A stretch of 64,000 nt of DNA from Isoptericola halotolerans (GCF_013149785.1 NZ_JABEZU010000001.1:744001-808000); one strand, 5' to 3'; counted from the first letter of the stretch, positions 9,003-17,831 are shown. Program-made: numbers and translations. Notes: generated by a model not told the origin, from the letters alone.

Positions 9003-9544
9003 GCGTCGCGCTGTACGTCGCGCTCGTGGTGGCGACCGGGTTCGAGCGTCTCGCGGAGCTGGTGGTCTCCGCCCGCCACGCCCGCTGGTCGTTCGAGCGT
9101 GGGGGCGTCGAGTCCGGCCGCGGGCACTTCGGACCCATGGTGCTGCTGCACACCGGGCTGCTGGTGGCGTGCGTGGTCGAAGTGGTCGTGCTCGACCGCC
9201 CGTTCCTGCCGTGGCTGGGCTGGTCGATGCTCGTGCTCGTGCTGGTGAGCCAGGGGCTGCGCTGGTGGTGCATCGCCACGTTGGGCCCGCAGTGGAACAC
9301 CCGCGTCATCGTGGTGCCCGGGGCCTCGCTCGTGCGCCGCGGGCCGTACCGGTGGATCCCGCACCCCAACTACGTCGCGGTGGCCCTGGAGGGGATCGCG
9401 CTGCCGCTGGTGCACTCGGCGTGGATCACGGCCGTCGGCTTCACGGTGCTGAACGCCTGGTTGCTGCTGGGCTTCCGGATCCCGGCCGAGGAGCGGGCGC
9501 TGCGCCTCGCCGACGAGCCGACGCGGGGCGACGGCCGGCGGTGA
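8999..9544 (+). CDS. Isoprenylcysteine carboxyl methyltransferase-like membrane methyltransferase
   Basis: A 181-residue multi-spanning membrane protein of the ICMT/PEMT fold. The C-terminal half has the family signature: RWWCIATLGPQWNTRVIVVPG, then RRGPYRWIPHPNY with the conserved Arg-Gly-Pro-Tyr and His-Pro-Asn residues that bind S-adenosylmethionine. In type III PKS operons such as srsAB this protein O-methylates the alkylresorcinol rather than a prenylcysteine, and that is the inferred job here. The start overlaps the PKS stop (ATGA) and its stop overlaps the next start (GTGA), so the stoichiometry of all three enzymes is probably coupled. Confidence 0.88.
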   Translation: MSVALYVALVVATGFERLAELVVSARHARWSFERGGVESGRGHFGPMVLLHTGLLVACVVEVVVLDRPFLPWLGWSMLVLVLVSQGLRWWCIATLGPQWNTRVIVVPGASLVRRGPYRWIPHPNYVAVALEGIALPLVHSAWITAVGFTVLNAWLLLGFRIPAEERALRLADEPTRGDGRR

Positions 9545-10593
9545 GCCCGGACACGGACGTCCTGGTCGTCGGGGGCGGACCGGTGGGCCTGGCCGCGGCG
9601 ATCGAGGCCCGGCGGGCCGGGCTCGACGTCGCCGTCCTCGAGCCGCGGGGCGTCCCGGTGGACAAGGCCTGCGGCGAGGGGCTGCTTCCGGGCACGCTCA
9701 CGGCGGTGCGCCGGCTCGGCGTCGACCCGGCGGGATGGGACCTGGCAGGGATCTCCTACCGCCAGGACGGCCGGGTCGCGGACCACCGGTTCCGCGACGG
9801 GCCCGGACGCGGGGTGCGGCGCACGACGCTGCACGCCCGGCTCCACGAGGCGGCGCTCGCCGAGGGGGCCGTGGTGGTGCCGCGACGTGCGGGCACGGTG
9901 GCCCAGGACGACGACGGCGTCACGGCGGGCGGGGTGCGCGCCCGGTGGCTGCTGGGCTGCGACGGGCTGCACTCGCGGGTGCGTCGCGAGGTGGGGCTCG
10001 AGGTGGTGCCGGGGCGCCGGGCACCGAGGTCGTGGTGGCCCTCGTCGAGGGCCGGCCGGCGGTTCGGGCTGCGTCGGCACTACCGGGTGGCGCCGTGGTC
10101 CGACCAGGTGGAGGTGCACTGGGGTCCTCGGGTCGAGGCCTACGTGACCCCGGTGGCGCCCGACCTGGTGGGGGTGGCGCTGCTCGGCCCGGTCGGCATG
10201 GACTTCGACGCGGAGCTCGCGACGATCCCGGAGCTCGCGGGGCGCCTGGCGCGGGAGGCGGAGGGGTCTGTGCGCGGGGCCGGGCCGCTGCGCGTCCGGA
10301 CCAGGGCTCGCGTACGGGGCCGGGTCCGGCTCGTCGGCGACGCGTCGGGGTACGTCGACGCGCTGACGGGGGAGGGGCTGCGGGTCGGGTTCGCGCAGGC
10401 GCGCGCCGCCGTGGCGCTCCTCGACGACGGCGCGGGCTACGAGCGTGCGTGGCGGCGCGTGACGCGGGACTACCGGTGGCTGACGTCGGGCCTGGTCGGG
10501 GCGGCGACGTCGCCGGTCCGGCGGGGTGTGGTCCCGGCGGCGGCGCGGTGGCCGGGGGTGTACGGGGCGGTGGTGGAACGGCTGGCACGATGA
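9541..10593 (+). CDS. FAD-dependent oxidoreductase (phenol hydroxylase or geranylgeranyl-reductase type)
   Basis: Flavoprotein of 350 residues. The N-terminal Rossmann motif VVGGGPVGLAAA with following EPRG binds the FAD ADP moiety, DKACGEGLLPGTL resembles the signature of the geranylgeranyl reductase branch, and RVRLVGDASGYVDALTGEGL is the second FAD motif. It lies last in the PKS-methyltransferase operon. By analogy with SrsC/AgqC it would hydroxylate the aromatic ring to a hydroquinone. The CGEG-type signature leaves room for a prenyl-chain reductase instead, which would fit a dihydrogeranyl group. Sequence alone does not decide. Gly/Arg-rich, high-GC C-terminus without membrane segments. 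Confidence 0.82.
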   Translation: MSPDTDVLVVGGGPVGLAAAIEARRAGLDVAVLEPRGVPVDKACGEGLLPGTLTAVRRLGVDPAGWDLAGISYRQDGRVADHRFRDGPGRGVRRTTLHARLHEAALAEGAVVVPRRAGTVAQDDDGVTAGGVRARWLLGCDGLHSRVRREVGLEVVPGRRAPRSWWPSSRAGRRFGLRRHYRVAPWSDQVEVHWGPRVEAYVTPVAPDLVGVALLGPVGMDFDAELATIPELAGRLAREAEGSVRGAGPLRVRTRARVRGRVRLVGDASGYVDALTGEGLRVGFAQARAAVALLDDGAGYERAWRRVTRDYRWLTSGLVGAATSPVRRGVVPAAARWPGVYGAVVERLAR

Positions 10594-10691
10594 GTGGTCA
10601 TGAACCGCTCGCCATGTGAGACGACCTGTTCACACCTCGGGACGGATGTGAGAACCTGGGCGTCCAGCCAGCATGCTGGGCGTCGGTGGAC

Positions 10692-10707
10692 GTGAGGTAA
10701 CCCTCAC
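10692..10707. promoter_or_regulatory. Perfect inverted repeat upstream of fprA, possible operator
   Basis: GTGAGG-TAAC-CCTCAC is a perfect 6-4-6 inverted repeat in the 183-base gap before fprA. TAGAAT at 10729-10734 is a plausible -10 element downstream, which would place the repeat near the -35 region. It resembles neither the full DtxR/IdeR consensus nor another operator I can name. The binding protein is unknown. Confidence 0.35.
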
Positions 10708-10776
10708 CTCCGTGCCCGGAGTTCCTCGTAGAATCGACACCCACGCAAAGCCCCGATCCGGAAGGCGTACCTCGCA

Positions 10777-12183
10777 GTGAGCAGCTCCCGACCTCTGCGC
10801 GTCGCGATCGTCGGTGCAGGACCCGCGGGCATCTACGCCGCGGACATCCTGTCCAAGACGGACCTCGACGTCAGCATCGACCTCTTCGAGCGTCTGCCCG
10901 CCCCGTTCGGCCTCGTGCGCTACGGCGTCGCCCCCGACCACCCGCGCATCAAGGGCATCATCGGCGCCCTGCACAAGGTGCTGAGCAAGGGCGACGTGCG
11001 ACTGCTGGCGAACGTCAACTACGGCGTCGACCTCAAGCTCGAGGACCTGCGCCAGTACTACGACGCGGTGATCTTCTCGACCGGCGCGATCCGGGACGCC
11101 GACCTGACGATCCCCGGCATCGACCTCGACGGCTCCTACGGCGCCGCGGACTTCGTGTCCTGGTTCGACGGCCACCCCGACGTGCCGCGCACCTGGCCCC
11201 TGGAGGCCAAGGAGGTCGCGGTCCTCGGTGCCGGCAACGTCGCGCTCGACGTCGCCCGCATCCTGGCCAAGCACCCGAAGGACCTGATGACCACGGAGAT
11301 CCCTGCCAACGTGCAGGCCGGTCTCGAGGCGTCCCCGGTCACCGACGTGCACGTCTTCGCCCGCCGCGGCCCCGCCCAGGTGAAGTTCTCCCCGCTGGAG
11401 CTGCGCGAGCTGGGGCACGTGCCGGACGTCGACATCGTCGTCTACCCCGAGGACTACGACTTCGACGAGGGGTCGATGGCCGCGATCGAGGCGACCAACC
11501 AGACCAAGCAGGTCGTCAAGACCCTCACCGACTGGACCCTCGTCGAGCCGTCCCAGCAGACGGCGTCGCGACGCATCCACCTGCACTTCCTGCAGGCGCC
11601 CGCGGAGATCGTCGGCGAGGACGGGAAGGTAGCCGGCCTGCGCACCGAGCGCACCGCGCTGCAGGGTGACGGCACCGTCAAGGGAACCGGCGAGTTCCAC
11701 GAGTGGCCCGTCCAGGCGGTCTACCGCGCGGTCGGCTACTTCGGCTCGCCGCTGCCCGAGATCCCCTTCGACGACCTCAAGGGCGTCATCTCCAACCGCG
11801 AGGGGCGCGTCGTCGACCTCGACGGCGAGCACCTGGGCGGCGTGTACGCCACGGGCTGGATCAAGCGTGGCCCCGTGGGCCTCATCGGGCACACCAAGTC
11901 CGACGCGTCCGAGACCGTCCGACACCTCGTCGAGGACGTCACCGGCGTGCCCGACGGCGGAGACGTCTCGCAGGGCGACCTCGACGGCGGCCGGACCGCC
12001 CCCCACGGCGAGCCGCAGCAGATCCTGGACTTCCTGTCCGAGCGCGGCGTCGACGTCGTCACCTGGGACGAGTTCTCCCTGCTCGACGCCCACGAGCTCG
12101 CCCTCGGCGAGGCCGGTGGGCGCGAGCGCATCAAGGTCGTCCCGCGCGAGGAGATGATCGACATCGCGAAGGGTCGCGCCTGA
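10777..12183 (+). CDS. fprA: Ferredoxin/flavodoxin-NADP+ reductase of adrenodoxin-reductase type
   Basis: Cytosolic FAD enzyme of 468 residues that exchanges electrons between NADPH and ferredoxin. VAIVGAGPAGIYAADIL binds FAD, LPAPFGLVRYGVAPDHPRIK is the signature of the adrenodoxin reductase/FprA family, and AVLGAGNVALDVARIL is the NADP-binding motif. GWIKRGPVGLIGHTKSDA near residue 370 is also typical. The length matches mycobacterial FprA. The GTG start is preceded by GGAAGG at 10760-10765. It stands alone between the PKS operon and htpX, ends at a strong hairpin, and has its own promoter region. It may supply electrons to ferredoxin-dependent enzymes; no specific partner is encoded nearby. 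Confidence 0.93.
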   Translation: MSSSRPLRVAIVGAGPAGIYAADILSKTDLDVSIDLFERLPAPFGLVRYGVAPDHPRIKGIIGALHKVLSKGDVRLLANVNYGVDLKLEDLRQYYDAVIFSTGAIRDADLTIPGIDLDGSYGAADFVSWFDGHPDVPRTWPLEAKEVAVLGAGNVALDVARILAKHPKDLMTTEIPANVQAGLEASPVTDVHVFARRGPAQVKFSPLELRELGHVPDVDIVVYPEDYDFDEGSMAAIEATNQTKQVVKTLTDWTLVEPSQQTASRRIHLHFLQAPAEIVGEDGKVAGLRTERTALQGDGTVKGTGEFHEWPVQAVYRAVGYFGSPLPEIPFDDLKGVISNREGRVVDLDGEHLGGVYATGWIKRGPVGLIGHTKSDASETVRHLVEDVTGVPDGGDVSQGDLDGGRTAPHGEPQQILDFLSERGVDVVTWDEFSLLDAHELALGEAGGRERIKVVPREEMIDIAKGRA

Positions 12184-12194
12184 CCCTCACGTGA

Positions 12195-12236
12195 CACGAG
12201 GCCCGACGGCGGTGGGAACCGCGGTCGGGCCTCGTG
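12195..12236 (+). terminator. Strong hairpin terminator after fprA
   Basis: CACGAGGCCCGAC at 12195-12207 and GTCGGGCCTCGTG at 12224-12236 form a perfect 13-bp stem with a 16-base loop, 12 bases after the fprA stop. There is no T-tract, which is usual in high-GC actinobacteria. Confidence 0.75.
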
Positions 12237-12270
12237 CGTTGCACGGGTGTCGCCTGGAAGGAGAACGCAC

Positions 12271-13164
12271 GTGGGTCATCGGCACTTCAACGGTCTCAAG
12301 ACCGTGCTGCTGTTCGGGGTTCTGTGGGCTGTGCTCCTGGGCCTGTGGGCAGTGTTCTTCCGTGGCAGCCAGGGGATGCTCTTCCTGTTCACGGCGCTCG
12401 GCCTCATCGGCACCTTCGTCGGTTACTGGAACTCGGACAAGATCGCGATCAAGGCGATGCACGCCTACCCGGTCACCGAGCTCGAGGCCCCGGAGATGTA
12501 CCGGATCGTGCGTGAGCTGTCGACGGTCGCGCGGCAGCCCATGCCGCGGCTGTACATCTCGCCCACGCAGGCGCCCAACGCCTTCGCGACCGGCCGCAAC
12601 CCCAAGAACGCGGCCGTGTGCTGCACCGAGGGCATCCTGCGGATCCTCGACGAGCGCGAGCTGCGCGGCGTCCTCGGCCACGAGCTCATGCACGTCTACA
12701 ACCGGGACATCCTCACGTCCTCGGTGGCCTCGGCGCTGGCCGGCGTCATCACGTCGCTCGCGCAGTTCCTGCTGATCTTCGGCGGCGGCGACCGTCGCGG
12801 TGGCGGCAACCCGCTGGCGGCGCTCGCCCTGGCCATCCTCGCGCCGTTCGCCGCGATGCTCATCCAGATGGCGATCTCCCGCACCCGCGAGTACGACGCC
12901 GACGAGGACGGCGCCAAGCTCACCGGCGACCCCCTGGCCCTGGCGTCCGCGCTGCGCAAGCTCGAGCAGGGCACCGCCGCGGCGCCCCTGCCCCAGACGC
13001 GCGACCTGGAGAACGTCTCGCACCTGATGCTCGCCAACCCGTTCCGCGGCGGCGGCATGGCCAAGCTCTTCGCGACCCACCCGCCGATGGCGGAGCGCAT
13101 CGCGCGCCTCGAGAGGATGGCCGGCGGCTCGGGCTTCGGCCCCGGGGGCATCACCCGCTACTGA
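12271..13164 (+). CDS. htpX: Membrane zinc metalloprotease HtpX
   Basis: M48-family integral membrane protease of 297 residues for quality control of membrane proteins. Two N-terminal hydrophobic segments (about residues 10-30 and 34-52) are followed by the catalytic HELMH motif at residues 137-141; the third zinc ligand is Glu207 in [10 protein letters not shown]. Two more hydrophobic segments lie between these motifs. The GTG at 12271 is chosen because GGAAGGAG at 12256-12263 precedes it at the right distance. HtpX is often heat- or envelope-stress-induced; no HrcA or HspR site is evident in the short upstream gap. Confidence 0.95.
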   Translation: MGHRHFNGLKTVLLFGVLWAVLLGLWAVFFRGSQGMLFLFTALGLIGTFVGYWNSDKIAIKAMHAYPVTELEAPEMYRIVRELSTVARQPMPRLYISPTQAPNAFATGRNPKNAAVCCTEGILRILDERELRGVLGHELMHVYNRDILTSSVASALAGVITSLAQFLLIFGGGDRRGGGNPLAALALAILAPFAAMLIQMAISRTREYDADEDGAKLTGDPLALASALRKLEQGTAAAPLPQTRDLENVSHLMLANPFRGGGMAKLFATHPPMAERIARLERMAGGSGFGPGGITRY

Positions 13165-13219
13165 GGCGCACCGACAGAGCGGCCCGGCGGGAACCCGGGT
13201 TTCGCTACGCTGACCCGCG

Positions 13220-14038
13220 ATGACCGACCGCACCCTGTCACCGCCCCGCACCCCGTCGTCGCAGCCCGTCGAGGACCCTCGCGTCGCGGCGTGGGAGCGA
13301 CGGATGGAGTGGCCGCTGATCGTGGTCGCGGGCGTCTTCCTGGTCGCGTACGCGATCCCGATCGTGTGGCCGCAGGCGTCCGCCACGCTGCAGTCGGTGT
13401 GCGCGGCCGCCGTCCTCGGATCCTGGCTGGTGTTCGTCGTCGACTACGTCGCCCGGCTGCTGCTGTCCCAGCAGCGCTGGCGGTTCGTGCGCGGGAACCT
13501 GCTCGACCTGGCCGTCGTGGCGGTGCCGCTGCTGCGTCCGCTGCGGTTGCTGCTCCTGGTCAAGGCGATCAGGCGGCTCAACAACGCGGGTGCCACGGCG
13601 ATGCGCGGTCGTGTCGTCCTGTACGCCGTGGCCGGGTCGGCGCTCCTGGTGCTCGCCGGCGCACTGGCCGTCACCGACGCCGAGCGTGGCGCCGCCGGCA
13701 GCACCGTCCAGAACGTCGGGGACGGCTTCTGGTGGGCGCTCGTGACGATGGCGACCGTCGGGTACGGCGACACCTACCCGGTGACCGTGACCGGGCGGTT
13801 CGTGGCGGTCGCCATGATGCTCGGCGGCATCGCGGTGCTCGGCGTGGTGACGGCGACGCTGTCGTCCTGGCTGGTGCAGAACGTCGAGGAGCGCACCGAC
13901 GAGGAGCGTGCCGAGCGCCGCGACAGCACGGACGACCTGTGGGCCCGACGCGGCGATGTCGAGAGCCTGGTGGCGGAGGTGCGCGCCCTGCGCGAGGAGG
14001 TCTCGCGGTTGCGGCCGGACCACCACCCGCCCGGTTGA
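13220..14038 (+). CDS. Voltage-gated-type potassium channel
   Basis: Six-helix ion channel subunit of 272 residues. The selectivity filter TVGYGD is at residues 179-184 within WWALVTMATVGYGDTYPVT and is followed by the pore-lining helix. The S4-like helix is LLRPLRLLLLVKAIRRL, with four regularly placed positive residues, suggesting voltage sensing. The cytoplasmic tail (about 215-272) is rich in Glu and Arg and ends in a short coiled coil (VAEVRALREEVSRL) that probably helps tetramerisation. It ends two bases before the stop of the convergent HAD gene. Potassium flux or membrane-potential control is the likely role. Confidence 0.93.
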   Translation: MTDRTLSPPRTPSSQPVEDPRVAAWERRMEWPLIVVAGVFLVAYAIPIVWPQASATLQSVCAAAVLGSWLVFVVDYVARLLLSQQRWRFVRGNLLDLAVVAVPLLRPLRLLLLVKAIRRLNNAGATAMRGRVVLYAVAGSALLVLAGALAVTDAERGAAGSTVQNVGDGFWWALVTMATVGYGDTYPVTVTGRFVAVAMMLGGIAVLGVVTATLSSWLVQNVEERTDEERAERRDSTDDLWARRGDVESLVAEVRALREEVSRLRPDHHPPG

Positions 14039-14039
14039 G

Positions 14040-14933
14040 TCAGACCCGCGTGAGCAGCTCCTCGAGCGCTGCGGCGACGCCGTCGTCGGCATGATGGCCG
14101 ACGACGGCGTCGGCCGCCGCGAGGACGTCGGGGTGGGCGTTGGCCACGGCTATCCCACGCCCGGCCCAGCGCAGCATCGGGAGATCGTTCGGCATGTCCC
14201 CGAAGGCCCACACGTCCGACGCCGCCACGCCGCGCCGGTCGCACCACCGGGCGAGGGCGGCGTCCTTCGTCACGTGCGGGGCGAGCAGCTCGGCCATCCC
14301 CGCCGCCCCGGAGAACGCGAGGTGCGCACGGTGCCCGACGGCGGCTCGCACGGTCGCGAAGAACTCCTCCTGCGCGGCGTCGCCCGGGGTGCCGCCGTGC
14401 TGGACGTCACCGGGACGAACCGACGCCGCCGCCTGCGGGCGCACGGCGAGCAGCTTGCCCACCGGGGACCCGGGCGGTGCCGGGGTGCCGCCGTCGGGCA
14501 GGGTCTCCTCGACGGGCACGGCCCGCACCGAGGTCGGGAGCCCGGTCTCGCCTCGGGGGAACCAGGGGTCGAACACCGGGCCGTCGGTCCGCTCGAAGGC
14601 GAGGGCGACGTCGGGGACCGCCGAGCGCAGGTCCGCCACCAGGTCGCGCAGGTCCTGGTCCGCGAAGCCGTCGACCTCGAGAGCCGTCCCCGTCGCGAGG
14701 TCCCACACGGCGGCACCGCCCAGGCAGACCACCCGACCGTGCCCACCCACGCAGTGCGCCAGCCCGGGCAGCCACCGGGGCGGGCGCGCGGTGACGAACA
14801 CGATCTCGATCCCTGCTGCCTCCACGGCCTGGAGCGTCGCCCGGGTCCGGGCCGAGACGGTGCCGTCGGCGCCGAGCAGGGTCCCGTCGAGGTCCGTGGC
14901 GACAAGCTGAGGGCGGCCCGTGCTGCTCGTCAT
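14040..14933 (-). CDS. HAD-superfamily hydrolase, Cof type
   Basis: Cytosolic Mg-dependent phosphatase of 297 residues. Motif I is DLDGTLL near residue 14 with both catalytic aspartates, motif II is the Thr of VFVTARP, motif III is a Lys in HVTKDAAL, and motif IV is FGDMPNDLPML. The large central insertion is the C2b cap of Cof/YbiV-type enzymes, which act on sugar phosphates, nucleotides or cofactors. It lies 20 bases downstream of the GH15 gene on the same strand, so it may dephosphorylate a sugar phosphate produced in the same pathway; this is inference. It is convergent with the channel gene. Confidence 0.88.
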   Translation of the reverse strand: MTSSTGRPQLVATDLDGTLLGADGTVSARTRATLQAVEAAGIEIVFVTARPPRWLPGLAHCVGGHGRVVCLGGAAVWDLATGTALEVDGFADQDLRDLVADLRSAVPDVALAFERTDGPVFDPWFPRGETGLPTSVRAVPVEETLPDGGTPAPPGSPVGKLLAVRPQAAASVRPGDVQHGGTPGDAAQEEFFATVRAAVGHRAHLAFSGAAGMAELLAPHVTKDAALARWCDRRGVAASDVWAFGDMPNDLPMLRWAGRGIAVANAHPDVLAAADAVVGHHADDGVAAALEELLTRV

Positions 14934-14953
14934 GGTCCGACCCTAGCCCGCCG

Positions 14954-16798
14954 TCACCACCGCTCCTCGAACGCCTCGGGCTGTCGCAGCGTCCAGGCGC
15001 GCAGCACGTCGTCGTCGTCGCTCCACCGCAGCGCGACCGCCGCCTCGATGAGCCCGAGGTGGCTGAAGGCCTGCGGATAGTTGCCCAGCGCGTGACCGTC
15101 CGGGTCCATCTGCTCGGCGTACAGACCGAGCGGTCCGCAACGGTCCACCAGCCAGTCGAAGCGTCGTCGGGCCTCGGACGCCCGGCCGGCGAGGACGAGC
15201 GCGCTCACCATCTCGAACGACGAGAGCAGGAAGGCGCCCTCGCCGCCGGTGACGCCGTCGTCGACCTCGTCGGTGTCGTACCGGTGGATCAGGGCCGGCC
15301 CGGCCCCGAGTCCCTCGGCGACGCGGTCGATCGTCCCGACCACGCGAGCGTCGTCCCCCGGCAGGAAGCCGAGCAACGCGATGCGCAGCAGCGAGGCGTC
15401 CAGCGCCGTGCCGCCGTAGGCCAACGTGAACGCCCCCAGCTCGTGGTTCCAGCCGTGCTCGAGGATGTCGGCCCGCACCTCGTCGCGGTTCCGGCGCCAG
15501 ACGTCCAGCGGGGCCTCGCCGTCGTCGAGCTCCTCGGCCAGCTGGATCCCCCGGTCGATGGCGACCCAGTTCATCAGCTTGCTGTGGGTGTAGTGCTGCG
15601 GTTCACCCCGCATCTCCCACATGTGGGCGTCGGGCTCGCGCCACTGCCGGCACGCGGAGTCGACGACGTCGCGCATCGCCTCCCAGTGCCCGGGGGGCAG
15701 GCCGCCGGCCACCCTGAGGTGGATGAGCGCGGTGTCGAGCACGAACCCGTGCGTGCTGTGCTGGACCTGCTCGAAGGCCTCGTTGCCGATCCGCACGGGT
15801 CGCGAGCCCGAGTACCCGTCCAGGTGCTCGAGCTCTCCCTCCGCACCGCTCTGCTCCCCGCGCAGCCCGGCCATCGGCCGCAGCCGCTCGACGCCTCGGA
15901 CGCACCTGTCCACGAGGAACTCCCCGTAGCTGCGACCCAGCCCGACGTGGCCCAGCAGGTGCAGCGCCATCACGTGCAGACTGGCGTCCCGGTGCCACGT
16001 GTAGCGGTAGTCCCAGTTCCGTTCGCCGCCGATCTCCTCCGGCAGGGACGTCGTCGGGGCCGCCATCAGAGCACCGGTCTCGTCGAAGGAGAGCGCCCTC
16101 AGGACCAGGGCGCTGCGCAGCACGGCCTCGTGCGCCGGCCCGTCGTAGCGCGCTCGCTCACCCCACCGGCGCCACGACGCGGCGGTTCGCTCGGCCAGCT
16201 CCTCACCGCGTCCCAGGCAGTCCGTGTCGAGGGCGTCGGGCAGGTAGGCGAGGCCCCAGGTGGCCGACTCGCCGGCCTCCAGCTCCGCGGTCGCCGTGAG
16301 CAGGCCGTCCTCGGCCGCCAGCGGGACGTCGGAGAGCAGCCGGACACCCGAGACCTCCTCGGTCCAGGTCCCGTCGTCCTGCTGCCACCGCGGCCGCTGC
16401 CGGGCATAGTCCGGCCGGGCGTCGACCCGGCAGCGGACCCGTGCGCGGCCCCGCACCACCCGGACCAGCCGGAGCAGCAGGTGCCCCGCGTCGAGCTCGT
16501 CGGGGTCGTCGGTCTGCCGGACGTCCAGCAGGTCGACCACCTCGGCCACCCCTTCGGGCGCCTCCCAGGTCGTGACCAGGACGAAGGTGCCGGGCAGGTA
16601 GCGGCGGCCGGTGACCCGGCCGTCGACGACGTCGACCTGCCAGGAGCCACCGCGTCCCGCGTCGAGGATGCGGGCGAAGAGACTGGGGCCGTCGGCCTGC
16701 GGCACGCACAGCCAGTCGACGGATCCGTCCGGTCCGACGAGTGCCGTGGTGTGGGAGTCGGACAGGAAGCCGTAGGTGTCGATGGGTGTGTGCGTCAC
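14954..16798 (-). CDS. Glycoside hydrolase family 15 protein (trehalase/glucoamylase-like)
   Basis: Cytosolic enzyme of 614 residues with the usual bacterial GH15 layout: an N-terminal beta-sandwich (IDTYGFLSDSHTTALVGPDGSVDWLCVP) and a C-terminal (alpha/alpha)6 barrel. RNWDYRYTWHRDAS is the family signature; the general acid is in HMWEMRGEPQHYTHSK and the general base in YAEQMDPDGHALGNYPQAFSHLGL. In mycobacteria this architecture is a trehalase. One oddity is the segment normally close to QLDVYGEV, which here reads QHSTHGFVLD, so substrate preference may differ. The GTG start overlaps the stop of the upstream LLM gene by four bases. No secretion signal is present. Confidence 0.88.
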   Translation of the reverse strand: MTHTPIDTYGFLSDSHTTALVGPDGSVDWLCVPQADGPSLFARILDAGRGGSWQVDVVDGRVTGRRYLPGTFVLVTTWEAPEGVAEVVDLLDVRQTDDPDELDAGHLLLRLVRVVRGRARVRCRVDARPDYARQRPRWQQDDGTWTEEVSGVRLLSDVPLAAEDGLLTATAELEAGESATWGLAYLPDALDTDCLGRGEELAERTAASWRRWGERARYDGPAHEAVLRSALVLRALSFDETGALMAAPTTSLPEEIGGERNWDYRYTWHRDASLHVMALHLLGHVGLGRSYGEFLVDRCVRGVERLRPMAGLRGEQSGAEGELEHLDGYSGSRPVRIGNEAFEQVQHSTHGFVLDTALIHLRVAGGLPPGHWEAMRDVVDSACRQWREPDAHMWEMRGEPQHYTHSKLMNWVAIDRGIQLAEELDDGEAPLDVWRRNRDEVRADILEHGWNHELGAFTLAYGGTALDASLLRIALLGFLPGDDARVVGTIDRVAEGLGAGPALIHRYDTDEVDDGVTGGEGAFLLSSFEMVSALVLAGRASEARRRFDWLVDRCGPLGLYAEQMDPDGHALGNYPQAFSHLGLIEAAVALRWSDDDDVLRAWTLRQPEAFEERW

Positions 16799-17760
16799 AC
16801 TGCCTCCAGGGCGGGCAGCACGTCGCTGCCGTAGAGATCGAGGAACGGGGCCTGCTGCTGCCCCACGTGGTGGACGTAGACCTCGTCGAACCCGAGGTCC
16901 GCCAGCTCGGCCAACCAGTCCACGTGCTGCCCGGGGTCGCTGCTGGCCAGCACGTGGGGGTGCATGTCGTCGGGGTCGATGTACGCGGCGATCTCCTCGA
17001 GCTCCTGCGGGAGGTCCAGCAACCAGCCGACGGGGCTGCCGAGGATCGCCGGCGCCCACTGCTCGTGCGCGAGCCGTCGTGCGGCGTCATCGGTGGGCGC
17101 CCAGCTGACGTGCACCTGGAGGACGGCGGGCTTGCCGTCACCGCCGCCGCCGCGAAACGCGTCGAGCACCTCGCGCAGCACGTCCAGCGGCTGGTTGACC
17201 GTGATGATCCCGTCCGCCCACTGCCCGACCCACCCGGCCGTGGCGGGCGTGACCGCAGCACCCAGGAGCGGTGGCGGGACCTCGGGCAGGGACCAGAGCC
17301 GAGCCCGGTCGACGGTGACGCGGCCGTCGTGGGTCACCTCCTCCCCGGCGAGCAGCGCGCGCATCACGTCGACGCACTCGCGCAGCCGAGCCTCCCGGTC
17401 GGCCTTGCGCGGCCACGGATCGCCGGTGACGTGCTCGTTGAGGGCCTGACCGCTGCCCAGCGCCGCCCAGAACCGCCCGGGGAACATGCTCGCGAGGGTC
17501 GCGACGGCCTGCGCGTGCACCGCCGGGTGGTAGCGCTGCCCGGGCGCGGTCACCACGCCGAAGGGCAGCTGCGTGGTGGCCAGGGCCGCGCCGAGCCACG
17601 ACCAGGCGTAGCCCGACTCGCCCTGCGCGGCGCTCCAGGGCGCGAAGTGGTCCGAGCACATGGCTGCCGTGAAACCCGCGCGCTCGGCCGCGCGGACGTC
17701 GTCGAGGAGGGGGCCGGGGGCGATCTGCTCGTGGGAGGCGTGGAAGCCGAATCGGGTCAC
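16795..17760 (-). CDS. LLM-class flavin or F420-dependent oxidoreductase
   Basis: Luciferase-like TIM-barrel oxidoreductase of 321 residues. FGFHASHEQIAP at the N-terminus, CSDHFAPW, RFWAALGSGQALNEHVTG (phosphate/flavin-binding region) and ADGIITVNQ are family landmarks. The sequence recalls the TIGR03885-type group annotated as probable non-F420 flavin oxidoreductases, but cofactor choice cannot be read from sequence with certainty. It is the first gene of a three-gene minus-strand unit and is translationally coupled to the GH15 gene, which implies a shared sugar or redox pathway not otherwise clear. The ATG start lies 71 bases after the yajQ stop, beyond a hairpin. Confidence 0.85.
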   Translation of the reverse strand: MTRFGFHASHEQIAPGPLLDDVRAAERAGFTAAMCSDHFAPWSAAQGESGYAWSWLGAALATTQLPFGVVTAPGQRYHPAVHAQAVATLASMFPGRFWAALGSGQALNEHVTGDPWPRKADREARLRECVDVMRALLAGEEVTHDGRVTVDRARLWSLPEVPPPLLGAAVTPATAGWVGQWADGIITVNQPLDVLREVLDAFRGGGGDGKPAVLQVHVSWAPTDDAARRLAHEQWAPAILGSPVGWLLDLPQELEEIAAYIDPDDMHPHVLASSDPGQHVDWLAELADLGFDEVYVHHVGQQQAPFLDLYGSDVLPALEAV

Positions 17761-17783
17761 CCACCACGCCTATCACCGGCGCC

Positions 17784-17808
17784 GTCTGCGCGCACGGGGC
17801 GCGCAGAC
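17784..17808 (-). terminator. Hairpin terminator after yajQ
   Basis: GTCTGCGCGC at 17784-17793 and GCGCGCAGAC at 17799-17808 form a perfect 10-bp stem with a five-base loop, 24 bases past the yajQ stop. It separates yajQ from the LLM gene on the same strand. Confidence 0.65.
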
Positions 17809-17831
17809 AGCCGTCCCGGGCGCGCGGAGGG

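Noticed and set aside
10692-10707. A DtxR/IdeR iron box before fprA
   Set aside because: Only the GTGAGG/CCTCAC arms resemble part of it; the TTAGG...CCTAA outer positions are missing, unlike the good boxes at 51145-51178.
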